This document shows positions 42,765 to 51,055 of a DNA stretch of 64,000 nucleotides, in pieces. A model generated the notes under the pieces. That model saw only the letters and a list, made by a program, of their open reading frames with translations, was not told the DNA's origin and ran no database searches. Each line of letters starts with the position of its first letter. Positions within the stretch are counted from its first letter, which is position 1. The stretch comes from Prosthecobacter sp. (GTDB taxonomy: Bacteria > Verrucomicrobiota > Verrucomicrobiia > Verrucomicrobiales > Verrucomicrobiaceae): positions 1 to 64,000 of the forward strand of contig NZ_JAXMIH010000015.1 in the NCBI RefSeq assembly GCF_034366625.1, written 5' to 3'. The translations under genes and the position numbers were made by a program.

Positions 42765-43694
42765 ATGAGCGAAGCCACTCTTTCTGTTGTCATTTGCGCA
42801 TACAATCCAAGGCGCGACTTCCTCGAGAAGGCGCTGCAATCATTGAAGGCTCAAACGCTTGACGCCATGCAGTGGGAACTGGTGCTGGTGGACAATGCTT
42901 CCTCGCCGCCCATTTCCAAACTCTTCGATCTCTCATGGCATCCTAAAGCGAGGCATGTAGTAGAGACCAAGCTCGGTTTGTCCAATGCCAGGTTCTGCGG
43001 CATCTGTGAAAGCACGGCGCCTCTGATTGTGTTCGTCGATGACGATTGCATTCTTGATCCAAACTACCTTGAGCACGCACATGCAATTGCTACCTCGCAT
43101 CCATCACTAGGCACCTGGGGCGGACAATGCCTGCCAAGCCTGGAAGCACCGATGCCTGAGTGGTTCCGCCCTTATGAGTATCTGCTCACGGTGCGCCGGT
43201 TGGAGCGCGATCAATGGTCCAATCTCGGCCTGGACACCGATACGATTCCTTTTGGTGCAGGCCTCTGCCTGAGGCGCGATGTCGCCGAGGCCTATGCAGA
43301 CGGCGCAGCCTCCTCGCTCTCCGGGAAGCTGGGAAGAACAGGCGGCTCACTGGTCGGCGGCGATGATGTGGATATTTGCATGACTGCTTTGAAGCTTGGC
43401 TATGGCACAGGTCTTTTCGCCAAGTTGACACTTCTTCATCAAGTGGCCGCAAAGCGGTGTGAAGACGCCTATCTGCTGCGCCTCCTGGAAGGCACCGAAT
43501 ACAGCGACACGGTCATTCGACATCTTTACAACGCACCGGTTCGCACGGCGCGCGGCAAACTCGAAACACTGCGCCGCTGGTGGAACCAAATGCGCATGCC
43601 ACCTGCGACGCGTGAAGTCTGGCGTGCGCAAGGAAGAGGCCGAAAGCGTGCCGCCGAGGAAATCGCCGGCGGACAATGGCAGTGCGCGGCCTGA
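42765..43694 (+). CDS. Glycosyltransferase family 2
   Basis: A 309-residue GT-A fold enzyme. Core motifs: TLSVVICAYNPRRDFLEKAL, WELVLVDNASSPP, FVDDDCILDPNYLEHA (the DxD-type metal site) and GAGLCLRRDVAEAY. GGDDVDICMTALKLGYG is the acceptor-side acidic motif, in the position of the usual ED. The sequence is close to enzymes that carry a WGGQCLPSLEAP segment between the halves. Substrate unknown. Directly upstream of a nucleotide-sugar transferase-like gene with 17 bases between them. Confidence 0.9.
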   Translation: MSEATLSVVICAYNPRRDFLEKALQSLKAQTLDAMQWELVLVDNASSPPISKLFDLSWHPKARHVVETKLGLSNARFCGICESTAPLIVFVDDDCILDPNYLEHAHAIATSHPSLGTWGGQCLPSLEAPMPEWFRPYEYLLTVRRLERDQWSNLGLDTDTIPFGAGLCLRRDVAEAYADGAASSLSGKLGRTGGSLVGGDDVDICMTALKLGYGTGLFAKLTLLHQVAAKRCEDAYLLRLLEGTEYSDTVIRHLYNAPVRTARGKLETLRRWWNQMRMPPATREVWRAQGRGRKRAAEEIAGGQWQCAA

Positions 43695-43711
43695 TCACGG
43701 AATAACCAACC

Positions 43712-44614
43712 ATGAAATTAGAATCCATCATCACCATGGCCAATGAGCCGGTGCGTCTGCAATTCCTGGCGCTGGAACGCTCGTTGCGCGCCACCGGATG
43801 CGCGCTGCCGATCAAGGTGATTCCTTATGACCAACGCAAGTTCGACCTGCCCGCGAACAGCGAGTGGTGGGAGCTGCCTGACATGGAAGCCTGGCTCACG
43901 GAGAAGAAAGCCCATCGGCTCACGCGAAAGTATCAGTGCATGACGGTCGCGAACTATCAGTTCGTGGACGCCGATGTGGTGTTCCTGCGCGACCCTGGCG
44001 CTGTGCTCGATGAGCATGACGGCTTCGTGGCCAGTTGCACCGAATGGAACAAACCACAGCACAGCTTCAAGCCCGAGACCGCCGCTATTCTCTCGACACA
44101 AAGTTCCACATGGCATCAGAACTTGTTCAGCGTGGGGCAGTTCGCCTGCGATCGACGCATTGCCACATTGGAAGAACTGAAAAGCTGGGTCGAAGGCAAG
44201 CCGTTCGAGCATGTCTGCTTGCGGAACTACAGCTCCGATCAGGTCGGCATTAACTTGCTCGTGGCGCAAGCGCGCGTGCCCTTCAAGAATCTCACGCTGC
44301 CGCCTGTGCTGATGCAGTCCACATGGGCTGGCGATTATCCCGGCGAATTCGAATCGCTGTGGCGCGATCAAACACGCAAGCCCTATCTTGTTCATTGGGC
44401 AGGGCCAGCACTCCAGCAGGATCTGCCGATCAATGATCTCTTCTATCAGTTCCTCACGCGCGCCGAGATCCAGGAGTGGAAGGACCAACAAGCCCAACGC
44501 CAGCAAGCAGCGCTGAAACGTGGCCACTGGCCCTGGGCTGTGCGCCTGCTGAACCGTACCGTGCGCCTGCTGGACAAACGCTTCTGGGTGCAATGGAAGC
44601 CGGTGGATGTGTGA
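43712..44614 (+). CDS. Putative GT-A fold glycosyltransferase, unassigned family
   Basis: A 300-residue soluble protein. It starts ESIITMANEPVRLQFLALER and has a DxD motif in NYQFVDADVVFLRDPGAV, typical of nucleotide-sugar transferases of the GT8/GT24-like type. KPYLVHWAGPALQ with its HWAG segment resembles the late metal-binding His of retaining GT-A enzymes. No membrane segment. Likely another transferase of the repeat-unit pathway or a modifying transferase. Family assignment is uncertain. The end overlaps the first possible start of the next gene by eight bases. Confidence 0.75.
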   Translation: MKLESIITMANEPVRLQFLALERSLRATGCALPIKVIPYDQRKFDLPANSEWWELPDMEAWLTEKKAHRLTRKYQCMTVANYQFVDADVVFLRDPGAVLDEHDGFVASCTEWNKPQHSFKPETAAILSTQSSTWHQNLFSVGQFACDRRIATLEELKSWVEGKPFEHVCLRNYSSDQVGINLLVAQARVPFKNLTLPPVLMQSTWAGDYPGEFESLWRDQTRKPYLVHWAGPALQQDLPINDLFYQFLTRAEIQEWKDQQAQRQQAALKRGHWPWAVRLLNRTVRLLDKRFWVQWKPVDV

Positions 44615-45809
44615 GCTTCGTTCTTTTCTGAACAGATCATCACCTGTGACTAAAATCTCCATCGCATCCTTGCTGGCCCCCACGTCTGTCGGCGGACTGG
44701 CCTCCTACCAGCAACGGTTGGCTGAGGGGCTCTTTGCTACTGCGAGATATGATGTCAGCCTGCTGGCGCTGACGGAACCGAGCCTGCCATCTCTTGCTGT
44801 CATGAATAGCGGCCGTATGGCAGTTGAGATGGTTCCTGGACGGAACTCGTTCCAATCCTGGACGCCTGTGTTGCGCAGTCTGGCATCAAGACCTCTTCTG
44901 CTGCCGGTGCTGCGAATGCTGATGAACAAGCTGCTGTCGCCTTCAAAGCTTGCTGCCCGGCTGCAAAACACCCAGGCGCTGCACTTCGTGGGCACGGGCT
45001 GGGATTTTCTGGGTTTCTCGTTGATGAAGGCCGCCAGAACAGCGGGAACTCGATTTACGATCTGGCCGGCGGTGCATCCGAAAAACTGGGGAGACGATCA
45101 AATCGACATCAGTCTCTACAGCCAGGCGGACGCCATTTTTTGCCAGTCGGATTACGAGAAGCGTCATTTGGAAAGTCTCGGCGTGCCTGTGGCAAAGCTG
45201 GTTCGGTGCGGCCTGCCACCCATGTGCAAGGCGAATGGCGATGGTGAGAGGCTTCGTCAATCTCTGGACATTTCTAAGCGACCCACCGTGCTGTTTTTGG
45301 GTCGTCGCGATGAGGGCAAGGGCTATCCGGCCCTGCTTGAGGCCTGGCCTCTGGTGTTACGACAGTGTTCAGACGCGGTGCTGCTCCTCGCAGGCCCTGG
45401 CGATGCCGATCAGCAGAGATTGTCGCTCATACCGCCTGCCAATGTGCGCGACCTTGGTTGTCCAGATGAGCAGCGGAAAGCTGATGCTTATGCAGCTTGT
45501 GATGTCTTTTGTCTTCCATCCGCCCACGAGTCCTTTGGCATCGTGTATGTCGAAGCCTGGTCGTATGGCAAACCTGTCCTTTGTGGCACTGCTCCAGCAA
45601 GCCGAGAGCTTGTGGAAGATGGTGTTACAGGTGTGTGGGCTGATCAGCAGCCGCAGCAACTGGCCTCGAGCCTGCTGCGGCTGCTGTTAGACCCGGAATA
45701 CGCCCTGCAGCTCGGTGTGTCGGGTATGCAGCATCAACGGATGAACTACACCGCAGAGCACATGCTCGACTCCCACATGAAAGCCTGGGGAGCTGTCTCG
45801 CTCAATTGA
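44607..45809 (+). CDS. Glycosyltransferase family 4
   Basis: A 400-residue GT-B fold enzyme. An ATG at 44607 overlaps the previous stop; a GTG at 44646, right before the conserved strand TKISIASLLAPTSVGG, is an alternative start. The N-terminal domain carries GGLASYQQRLAEG. The C-terminal domain has PTVLFLGRRDEGKGYPALLE and the retaining-GT motif SAHESFGIVYVEAW, followed by GKPVLCGTAPASRELVEDG. It probably transfers a hexose or other sugar during repeat-unit assembly. Followed by a family 2 gene with nearly no gap. Confidence 0.9.
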   Translation: MCELRSFLNRSSPVTKISIASLLAPTSVGGLASYQQRLAEGLFATARYDVSLLALTEPSLPSLAVMNSGRMAVEMVPGRNSFQSWTPVLRSLASRPLLLPVLRMLMNKLLSPSKLAARLQNTQALHFVGTGWDFLGFSLMKAARTAGTRFTIWPAVHPKNWGDDQIDISLYSQADAIFCQSDYEKRHLESLGVPVAKLVRCGLPPMCKANGDGERLRQSLDISKRPTVLFLGRRDEGKGYPALLEAWPLVLRQCSDAVLLLAGPGDADQQRLSLIPPANVRDLGCPDEQRKADAYAACDVFCLPSAHESFGIVYVEAWSYGKPVLCGTAPASRELVEDGVTGVWADQQPQQLASSLLRLLLDPEYALQLGVSGMQHQRMNYTAEHMLDSHMKAWGAVSLN

Positions 45810-45823
45810 AGCAAACCTTCGAT

Positions 45824-46720
45824 ATGGTTCGCGCATCTATCATCATCCCGACGTGCAATCGTCCTGAAGACCTGCGGCGTTGCCTGCAGACTCTTCAACC
45901 GCAGCTCGACACTCAGCTCTGCGAGGTGATTGTGGCAGACGACAGTCGTGATGAACGCACACGCCAGCTCTTGGCGGCACAGTTTCCTTGGGTCAAAGTC
46001 ATTCCAGGCCCACGCTGCGGCCCTGCTGCCAACCGCAACGCAGGCGCGTGCCATGCCACCGGCCTATGGCTCATCTTCATTGATGACGATGTCATTCCAG
46101 AGCCTGGTTTTTTGAAGGCTTATCTGGATGTCTTGAACGAAGCAGGCGATCACGGCATCTTCCACGGTCTCACACGGTCCATGCCTGCGACCAGCTCACT
46201 GCTATGGGAGGCTCCCGAGGTTTTGGAGAAACTGGATCTCTTTCCGTCCTGCAACTTTGCTATTCGCCGAAGCCTCTACGAGCAAGCGGGTGGATTTGAT
46301 GAGCGCTTCAATCCCTCGTTCGAAGACATGGAGTTTTCCTCACGACTGAAAGCGCAAGGCGAGGAGTGCAGGTTCGTCCCCGAGGCTGCCGTCCATCATC
46401 CGCGCAGGCCGCTGCCTGCACCAGGCAAGCTCGCGCGTCGCTGGGAGACACGTGTGATCTCCGCTCTCGACTTGGGAGCCCGACCAGGTGTGCTCGCCCT
46501 ATTGCTCACGAAGCATGTGGCGATGGTCATTCTCTCGCGCTTCCGCAACAGAGGCATGTCTTGGGATTCAGCGCGCGCAGGCGTGGTCTTTGCGCGTGAG
46601 TTTGCCTGGTTCATCTGGCTGCTGCCTGCCTGGTTGTGGAAGCACGCCAAGTCCACGCGCAGCCCGTTTTGGGAAATGCAGCAAGCGCTGGGAAAAGCAC
46701 CGCGACGTTACGGCTTGTAG
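45824..46720 (+). CDS. Glycosyltransferase family 2
   Basis: A 298-residue GT-A enzyme; ATG 45824 is preferred to the TTG at 45806, since the core ASIIIPTCNRPEDLRRCLQT begins right after it. It contains CEVIVADDSRDERT, GPAANRNAGACHATG, the metal site FIDDDVIPEPGF, and GGFDERFNPSFEDMEFSSRL, all classic. The C-terminal 60 residues include a hydrophobic segment (FAWFIWLLPAWLW) that may tether the enzyme to the membrane. Sugar donor is unknown. Confidence 0.9.
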   Translation: MVRASIIIPTCNRPEDLRRCLQTLQPQLDTQLCEVIVADDSRDERTRQLLAAQFPWVKVIPGPRCGPAANRNAGACHATGLWLIFIDDDVIPEPGFLKAYLDVLNEAGDHGIFHGLTRSMPATSSLLWEAPEVLEKLDLFPSCNFAIRRSLYEQAGGFDERFNPSFEDMEFSSRLKAQGEECRFVPEAAVHHPRRPLPAPGKLARRWETRVISALDLGARPGVLALLLTKHVAMVILSRFRNRGMSWDSARAGVVFAREFAWFIWLLPAWLWKHAKSTRSPFWEMQQALGKAPRRYGL

Positions 46721-46744
46721 CCATTCGTTGAAGCGAAGACACCG

Positions 46745-47362
46745 ATGAGTATCCAAGAAATTATCCAGCGGGCGTCGCGGCGTTGTGACTTGCTCCCTGG
46801 CCCTGTCCAGTGGCTGCGCATGACCTTGCTGCGGTTGCGCGGCGCGCGGATCGGGAGTGGGACTTGGCTTCCGCGGGTGCGGGTTCCTTGGCCTCATCAG
46901 TTGTCGATTGGCCGTCGCTGCACCGTGGAACCGGATGTCTATTTCAAACATGATGGTTTCTGGAAGCCCGGACCTTCCATCCAGATCGGCGATCGCGTGT
47001 TCATCGGCTGCGGCACCGAGTTTAACATCCGTGAGGGCATCACCATCGGCGACGACTGCCTGATCGCCTCCGGCTGCACCTTCATCGACAGCGATCATGG
47101 AACGACGCCGGGCCAGCCGATGAATGTTCAGCAGGGCCGTGGTTCACCCATCGTGATCGAGGACAATGTCTGGCTTGGCGCGCAATGCGTCGTGCTGAAA
47201 GGCGTGCGTCTGTGCAGCGGGGCGATCATCGGGGCTGGATCAGTCGTCACCAAATCCGTTCCGGCAGGCGAAGCCTGGGCCGGGGTGCCTGCACGGCGTC
47301 TGCGGGCATCCGGGACACCACTTCAGCCATCACATTCCAACAGCCAAACAACACATTCATGA
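46745..47362 (+). CDS. Hexapeptide-repeat O-acyltransferase (WbbJ-like)
   Basis: A 205-residue left-handed beta-helix enzyme. It shows repeated hexapeptides: LSIGRRCTVEPDVYF, IQIGDRVFIGCGTEF, ITIGDDCLIASGCTF, the catalytic His loop IDSDHGTTPGQPM, and IVIEDNVWLGAQCVVLKGV then GAIIGAGSVVTKSV. The end PAGEAWAGVPARRLRASG is typical. It likely acetylates a sugar of the polymer from acetyl-CoA. It overlaps the next gene by four bases (ATGA at 47359). Confidence 0.9.
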   Translation: MSIQEIIQRASRRCDLLPGPVQWLRMTLLRLRGARIGSGTWLPRVRVPWPHQLSIGRRCTVEPDVYFKHDGFWKPGPSIQIGDRVFIGCGTEFNIREGITIGDDCLIASGCTFIDSDHGTTPGQPMNVQQGRGSPIVIEDNVWLGAQCVVLKGVRLCSGAIIGAGSVVTKSVPAGEAWAGVPARRLRASGTPLQPSHSNSQTTHS

Positions 47363-48117
47363 TTCTCTCCAAAAAACTCCCGCCAATGTTCCATAACCGT
47401 CGTGTTCTGGTTTCAACACAGGCTTATCGGCGCTATTACCTGCACAGCTTGACATCAATCCATGCGGATCTGTTTCAAAGTGTCGAGAACTGGATTCGTC
47501 CGGGAGACACTGTCTGGGATGTGGGTGCCAACTGCGGGATTTTCACCTACGCAGCCGCTGTGCTCGCTGGCGCGAAGGGGCGGGTGATCGCCATCGAGGC
47601 AGACGTTCAGTGCGCGTCGCTCATTGACCGTTCCCGCAAGTATCGGCTGGCCGAGGAGGCGCCGGTTGTCTTGTGCCCATTTGCCGTTTCGGAGAGCAGC
47701 GGAACTGTACAGTTTCAATTGTCCGCCTACCGCTCGGCAGCCAACAGCCTGAGTGGATTTGGCCGATTTGAGGCCGGGGGAATCCAGCTTGAGGTTCCCG
47801 TGTTTTCCTTGGACAGCCTGCGTGCAGGTCTGCCGGATCCGACCGTCATCAAGATTGATGTCGAAGGTGCTGAGCATCTGGTTTTGAACGGTTGCATCGA
47901 GACACTGCGCCAGTGCCGGCCGGTGCTCGTTTGTGAATGCACCGGGGGAGAAACCGGTATCGCCATTGAGAACCTGCTGCGTGAGGTCGGTTACGCGTGG
48001 CGATCCATGACGGCCAGCGACACCACGCCTTTCACCCAGGATCAGATCACCTGTTCGGACATCGTGGCGCTGCCGACGGAGCATGCGCGTTGCACTCCGT
48101 ACGCGGTTCGTGCCTAG
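47359..48117 (+). CDS. FkbM family methyltransferase
   Basis: A 252-residue enzyme from ATG 47359. Motifs of the FkbM fold: DTVWDVGANCGIFTYAAAV, GRVIAIEADVQCASLI, VLCPFAVSESSGTVQF, VIKIDVEGAEHLVLNGC and RPVLVCECTG. FkbM enzymes O-methylate sugars or polyketides and are common in polysaccharide clusters. This is the second methyltransferase in the cluster and is unrelated in detail to the one at 39892. Its likely target is a sugar hydroxyl in the repeat unit or at the chain end. Confidence 0.92.
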   Translation: MILSKKLPPMFHNRRVLVSTQAYRRYYLHSLTSIHADLFQSVENWIRPGDTVWDVGANCGIFTYAAAVLAGAKGRVIAIEADVQCASLIDRSRKYRLAEEAPVVLCPFAVSESSGTVQFQLSAYRSAANSLSGFGRFEAGGIQLEVPVFSLDSLRAGLPDPTVIKIDVEGAEHLVLNGCIETLRQCRPVLVCECTGGETGIAIENLLREVGYAWRSMTASDTTPFTQDQITCSDIVALPTEHARCTPYAVRA

Positions 48118-48137
48118 CAAACTCAGGCCTCACTGAT

Positions 48138-50372
48138 ATGAAGATCGCTGCGACAGGATATGTCTCTGAACAGGCTGGCAGTGTGGCCTCGGCCAATGCA
48201 CTGCTGCTGCGCGCTCTGTTGGACGCCGGGCACGAAGTGGACTTCTTCTCCAAGCCGTCGTTTGTCGATCCACGGCCTTCAGTTGGCGAGCGTGTGGGAT
48301 TTCGCTTCATTTGCACGGACAATGTGCGCGCGGACCGGTTTCGGGCGCGGGTGCAGCGGGTGCCGTTGCTCGGCTTTCTGGCCTGCCGCTGGGATTGCTC
48401 CAGTTACCTTCGTTTGCTGCTGCGTCTCATGCAGCGCGAGCATCAAACCCGACGCTATGATCTCTGTCTGTGGCTTGGCGACTATGTTCCTGGCCGCGTG
48501 AAAGGGGTGCCGATGGTCAGCTTTGCGCAAGGGCCTCCTGGCACCGATGCGCGCTCGATTGTTGCCCGTTATCACGAGATTCGCAGGCTCGCGGGCCGTT
48601 GGAAAGCACTGAAGTGGTGGCTGTTGGCGCAACTTCGGCTCTCAGTCGTGGGACTTCCAAATTTTAAGCATTCGGATCACATCATTGTTGGCAGCGAGCA
48701 AGCGCGCCAGACACTGCACCATCGTTATGGCGTGTCTCCGACGCGCACCTCGGCCATGCCGTATCCGATTGATCTGGATCTCTTCCGTCCGGCACCTTCA
48801 GGCCCGGCAGCATGCGACACACCCCTGCGTGTGCTCTGGTTGGGCCGCATCATTCCCCGCAAGCGTCTGGATCTCTTCCTGGATGGCTTGCAGACAGCGA
48901 TCCGGCGCGGTTTGCCAGTGAAGGCGACGATTGTCGGCGGCTCTGGCTTCATCCCCGGCTATGAGAAGTTGATCGAGGCGTTTCCCTTTCCGGATCGTTT
49001 GAAGTGGATCAAAGGCATGCCGCGTGAGCAGGTGCCAGCGTTGCTCCAGCAGCATGATGTGCTGGTGCAGCCGAGCGACGAAGAAAACTTTGGTTCATCC
49101 GTCGCTGAGGCTCAGGCCTGCGGATTGCCGGTCATCGTCGGACACACCAACGGCAACGCGGATTACCTCTGCGCCCGTGACATTCATCTCGCTGACGACC
49201 GTCCAGAGACATTCGCCAGAGCACTGGTGCAACTGTGTGCTCAACCGGCAGGATCACCCGCTGAGTCCCGGGCGCTGGCGGAGCAGCATTTCGATCTCAG
49301 CCGCCTGACCGAGCAGTTCACCACCATCCTGCACGCGGTAACTCAAACCACCTGCGCAGAACCAAGCCCTCGCATGAAACCGAACATGGAACGCATTGAT
49401 GTCATCATTCCAACGCTCAAACGACCTGATCACCTCCGGCGGTGCCTTGAGGCCCTGAAAAACCAGGAAACAGCCGTCGATCAGATCTTCGTGGGTGTTC
49501 GTGCGGATGATGAACAAAGCCGCGAGCTGATTCGTGAGTTTGAAAGTGTGCTCCCGGTTCGTGCCGTGGAGGCAAAAGGAGTTGGTGTCGTGGGTTCCAT
49601 GAATTCATGCCTGGCAGAAAGCGATGCCGCTTGGGTGGCGCTGGTGGATGATGATGTGGTGATCCCGCCGCACTGGCTCAGCTCCATGATCGCTCACTTG
49701 CGCTCCAGGCCGGATGTCGTGGCGGCTGGCGGCAAAGACTTGCTGATGGACTACCCCGAGATGCGCCGGACCGAGCCGCTGATTCAGGATGTGGGCCTGA
49801 TTCACTGGTTTGGGCGGATCACAGGCGGTCATCATCGTGGTGGTGGCAAAGCGCGGTTGGTCCAGGTGCTGCGTGGCTCCAACTGTCTGTTCAACGGCGA
49901 TTTCCTGCGTCGTTGCGGCTTTGAGCGTGAGTTGCGCGGCAAGGGCGCGCAGGTGAACTGGGAACTCGCCTTGGGACTTCAAGCACGCACGAAGAAGCAG
50001 CGCATGATTTTTGATCCCACTGTGCAGGTCATTCACAATGTCGCGCCACGTCATGATGGAGACACCGTGCATCGCGGCATCTTCAACTTCACTGGCACCA
50101 GCGACATCGCCTTTAACGAAACCTTGGTGGCTTTGAAGCATGGAAGCGGCCTCGTGCGCTGGACGATTCCACTTTGGCAGATCTGCGTGGGCAGCCATGT
50201 CTGCCCCGGACTGGCGCGAGCCGTTGATTTTCTGCTGCGCCCAAAAAGTCAGCCGTGGCAGCGATTCGCTGCCACGCTGGCGGGCCGTATCGTGGCTGTC
50301 AGGCAGTGCCTTGGCCGGAAGACCGGGGCAGACAACATGTTGGCTGATCAAGTTCCCGCCGCCGCTCGATGA
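48138..50372 (+). CDS. Fused GT4-GT2 glycosyltransferase
   Basis: A 744-residue protein of two catalytic domains. Residues 1 to about 405 are a GT-B family 4 enzyme: ATGYVSEQAGSVASANALLL, PLRVLWLGRIIPRKRLDLFL, KGMPREQVPALLQQ and the motif DEENFGSSVAEAQACG. Residues about 418-744 are a GT-A family 2 enzyme: RIDVIIPTLKRPDHLRRCLE, ALVDDDVVIPPHW and FNGDFLRRCGFERE. The two parts are joined by about ten residues; in-frame ATG codons at 49373 and 49385 sit at the junction, so a separately translated GT2 product is possible. Two successive sugars may be added by one polypeptide. Start ATG 48138 opens the conserved GT4 strand. Confidence 0.9.
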   Translation: MKIAATGYVSEQAGSVASANALLLRALLDAGHEVDFFSKPSFVDPRPSVGERVGFRFICTDNVRADRFRARVQRVPLLGFLACRWDCSSYLRLLLRLMQREHQTRRYDLCLWLGDYVPGRVKGVPMVSFAQGPPGTDARSIVARYHEIRRLAGRWKALKWWLLAQLRLSVVGLPNFKHSDHIIVGSEQARQTLHHRYGVSPTRTSAMPYPIDLDLFRPAPSGPAACDTPLRVLWLGRIIPRKRLDLFLDGLQTAIRRGLPVKATIVGGSGFIPGYEKLIEAFPFPDRLKWIKGMPREQVPALLQQHDVLVQPSDEENFGSSVAEAQACGLPVIVGHTNGNADYLCARDIHLADDRPETFARALVQLCAQPAGSPAESRALAEQHFDLSRLTEQFTTILHAVTQTTCAEPSPRMKPNMERIDVIIPTLKRPDHLRRCLEALKNQETAVDQIFVGVRADDEQSRELIREFESVLPVRAVEAKGVGVVGSMNSCLAESDAAWVALVDDDVVIPPHWLSSMIAHLRSRPDVVAAGGKDLLMDYPEMRRTEPLIQDVGLIHWFGRITGGHHRGGGKARLVQVLRGSNCLFNGDFLRRCGFERELRGKGAQVNWELALGLQARTKKQRMIFDPTVQVIHNVAPRHDGDTVHRGIFNFTGTSDIAFNETLVALKHGSGLVRWTIPLWQICVGSHVCPGLARAVDFLLRPKSQPWQRFAATLAGRIVAVRQCLGRKTGADNMLADQVPAAAR

Positions 50373-50379
50373 AAAATCG

Positions 50380-51054
50380 ATGATCACTTTCCTTCTGCAT
50401 CACCGCACCAAACCGCAGTTGTTCAGCCGCGCCTGGGTGCGCACCTGGCTAAAGCGCATCTGGACGCTGCCCCCGCTGCTGGGCTACTGCCTGCAATCCC
50501 TGCGCTGGCGGATGAAAGGCGCGCAGATCGCCTCCTCCACCGTCATGGCGCAACTGACCGTGCATGGTGACGCCAGAAATCTTGCCATCGGTGACTGCTG
50601 CTGTCTCGGCATCACCCGCATGCAGACGCATGAGCGCATTCAAATCGGCAACTGTGTCGTGATCAACGATGGCGTCAGGCTCATCACCGGCTCGCATGAC
50701 ATTCACTCGCCCACTTATGAGCATGTTTTCGCGCCGATTGTGATCGAGGACCATGCGTGGATCGCGACGGATGCGATGATCTTGAAGGGCGTGACGATCG
50801 GACGTGGTGCCGTGGTCGCGGCAGGAGCGGTTGTCGTCAAAAACGTCCGTCCGTTCAGCGTGGTTGGCGGCAATCCGGCCAAAGAAATCGGTTCCCGCAA
50901 CATCGAGAGCTTCAATTACATCCCGTCGTCATGGTTTGCACCAGTGATGGCCTGGGTGGGTCGGAATCCCGTGATTGATCGATTGGAACCAGCAATGGGG
51001 GCCGCTGCCGAGCCGCCGACGATCTCGTTGCCGAAGGAACTTCTCCCGCACTGA
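50380..51054 (+). CDS. Hexapeptide-repeat O-acyltransferase
   Basis: A 224-residue left-handed beta-helix enzyme starting at ATG 50380, seven bases after the fused transferase. The repeats are ARNLAIGDCCCLGITRMQ, IQIGNCVVINDGVRL, the active-site His loop ITGSHDIHSP, and IVIEDHAWIATDAMIL then VTIGRGAVVAAGAVVVKN. The N-terminal 55 residues are more basic and helical than in the other two acyltransferases of the cluster. It probably O-acetylates a different sugar position. Followed directly by the second polymerase/ligase gene. Confidence 0.9.
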   Translation: MITFLLHHRTKPQLFSRAWVRTWLKRIWTLPPLLGYCLQSLRWRMKGAQIASSTVMAQLTVHGDARNLAIGDCCCLGITRMQTHERIQIGNCVVINDGVRLITGSHDIHSPTYEHVFAPIVIEDHAWIATDAMILKGVTIGRGAVVAAGAVVVKNVRPFSVVGGNPAKEIGSRNIESFNYIPSSWFAPVMAWVGRNPVIDRLEPAMGAAAEPPTISLPKELLPH

Positions 51055-51055
51055 C

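Noticed and set aside
44607-44645. A separate short peptide gene before the family 4 transferase
   Set aside because: The codons are in frame with the transferase and are best read as an alternative upstream start.
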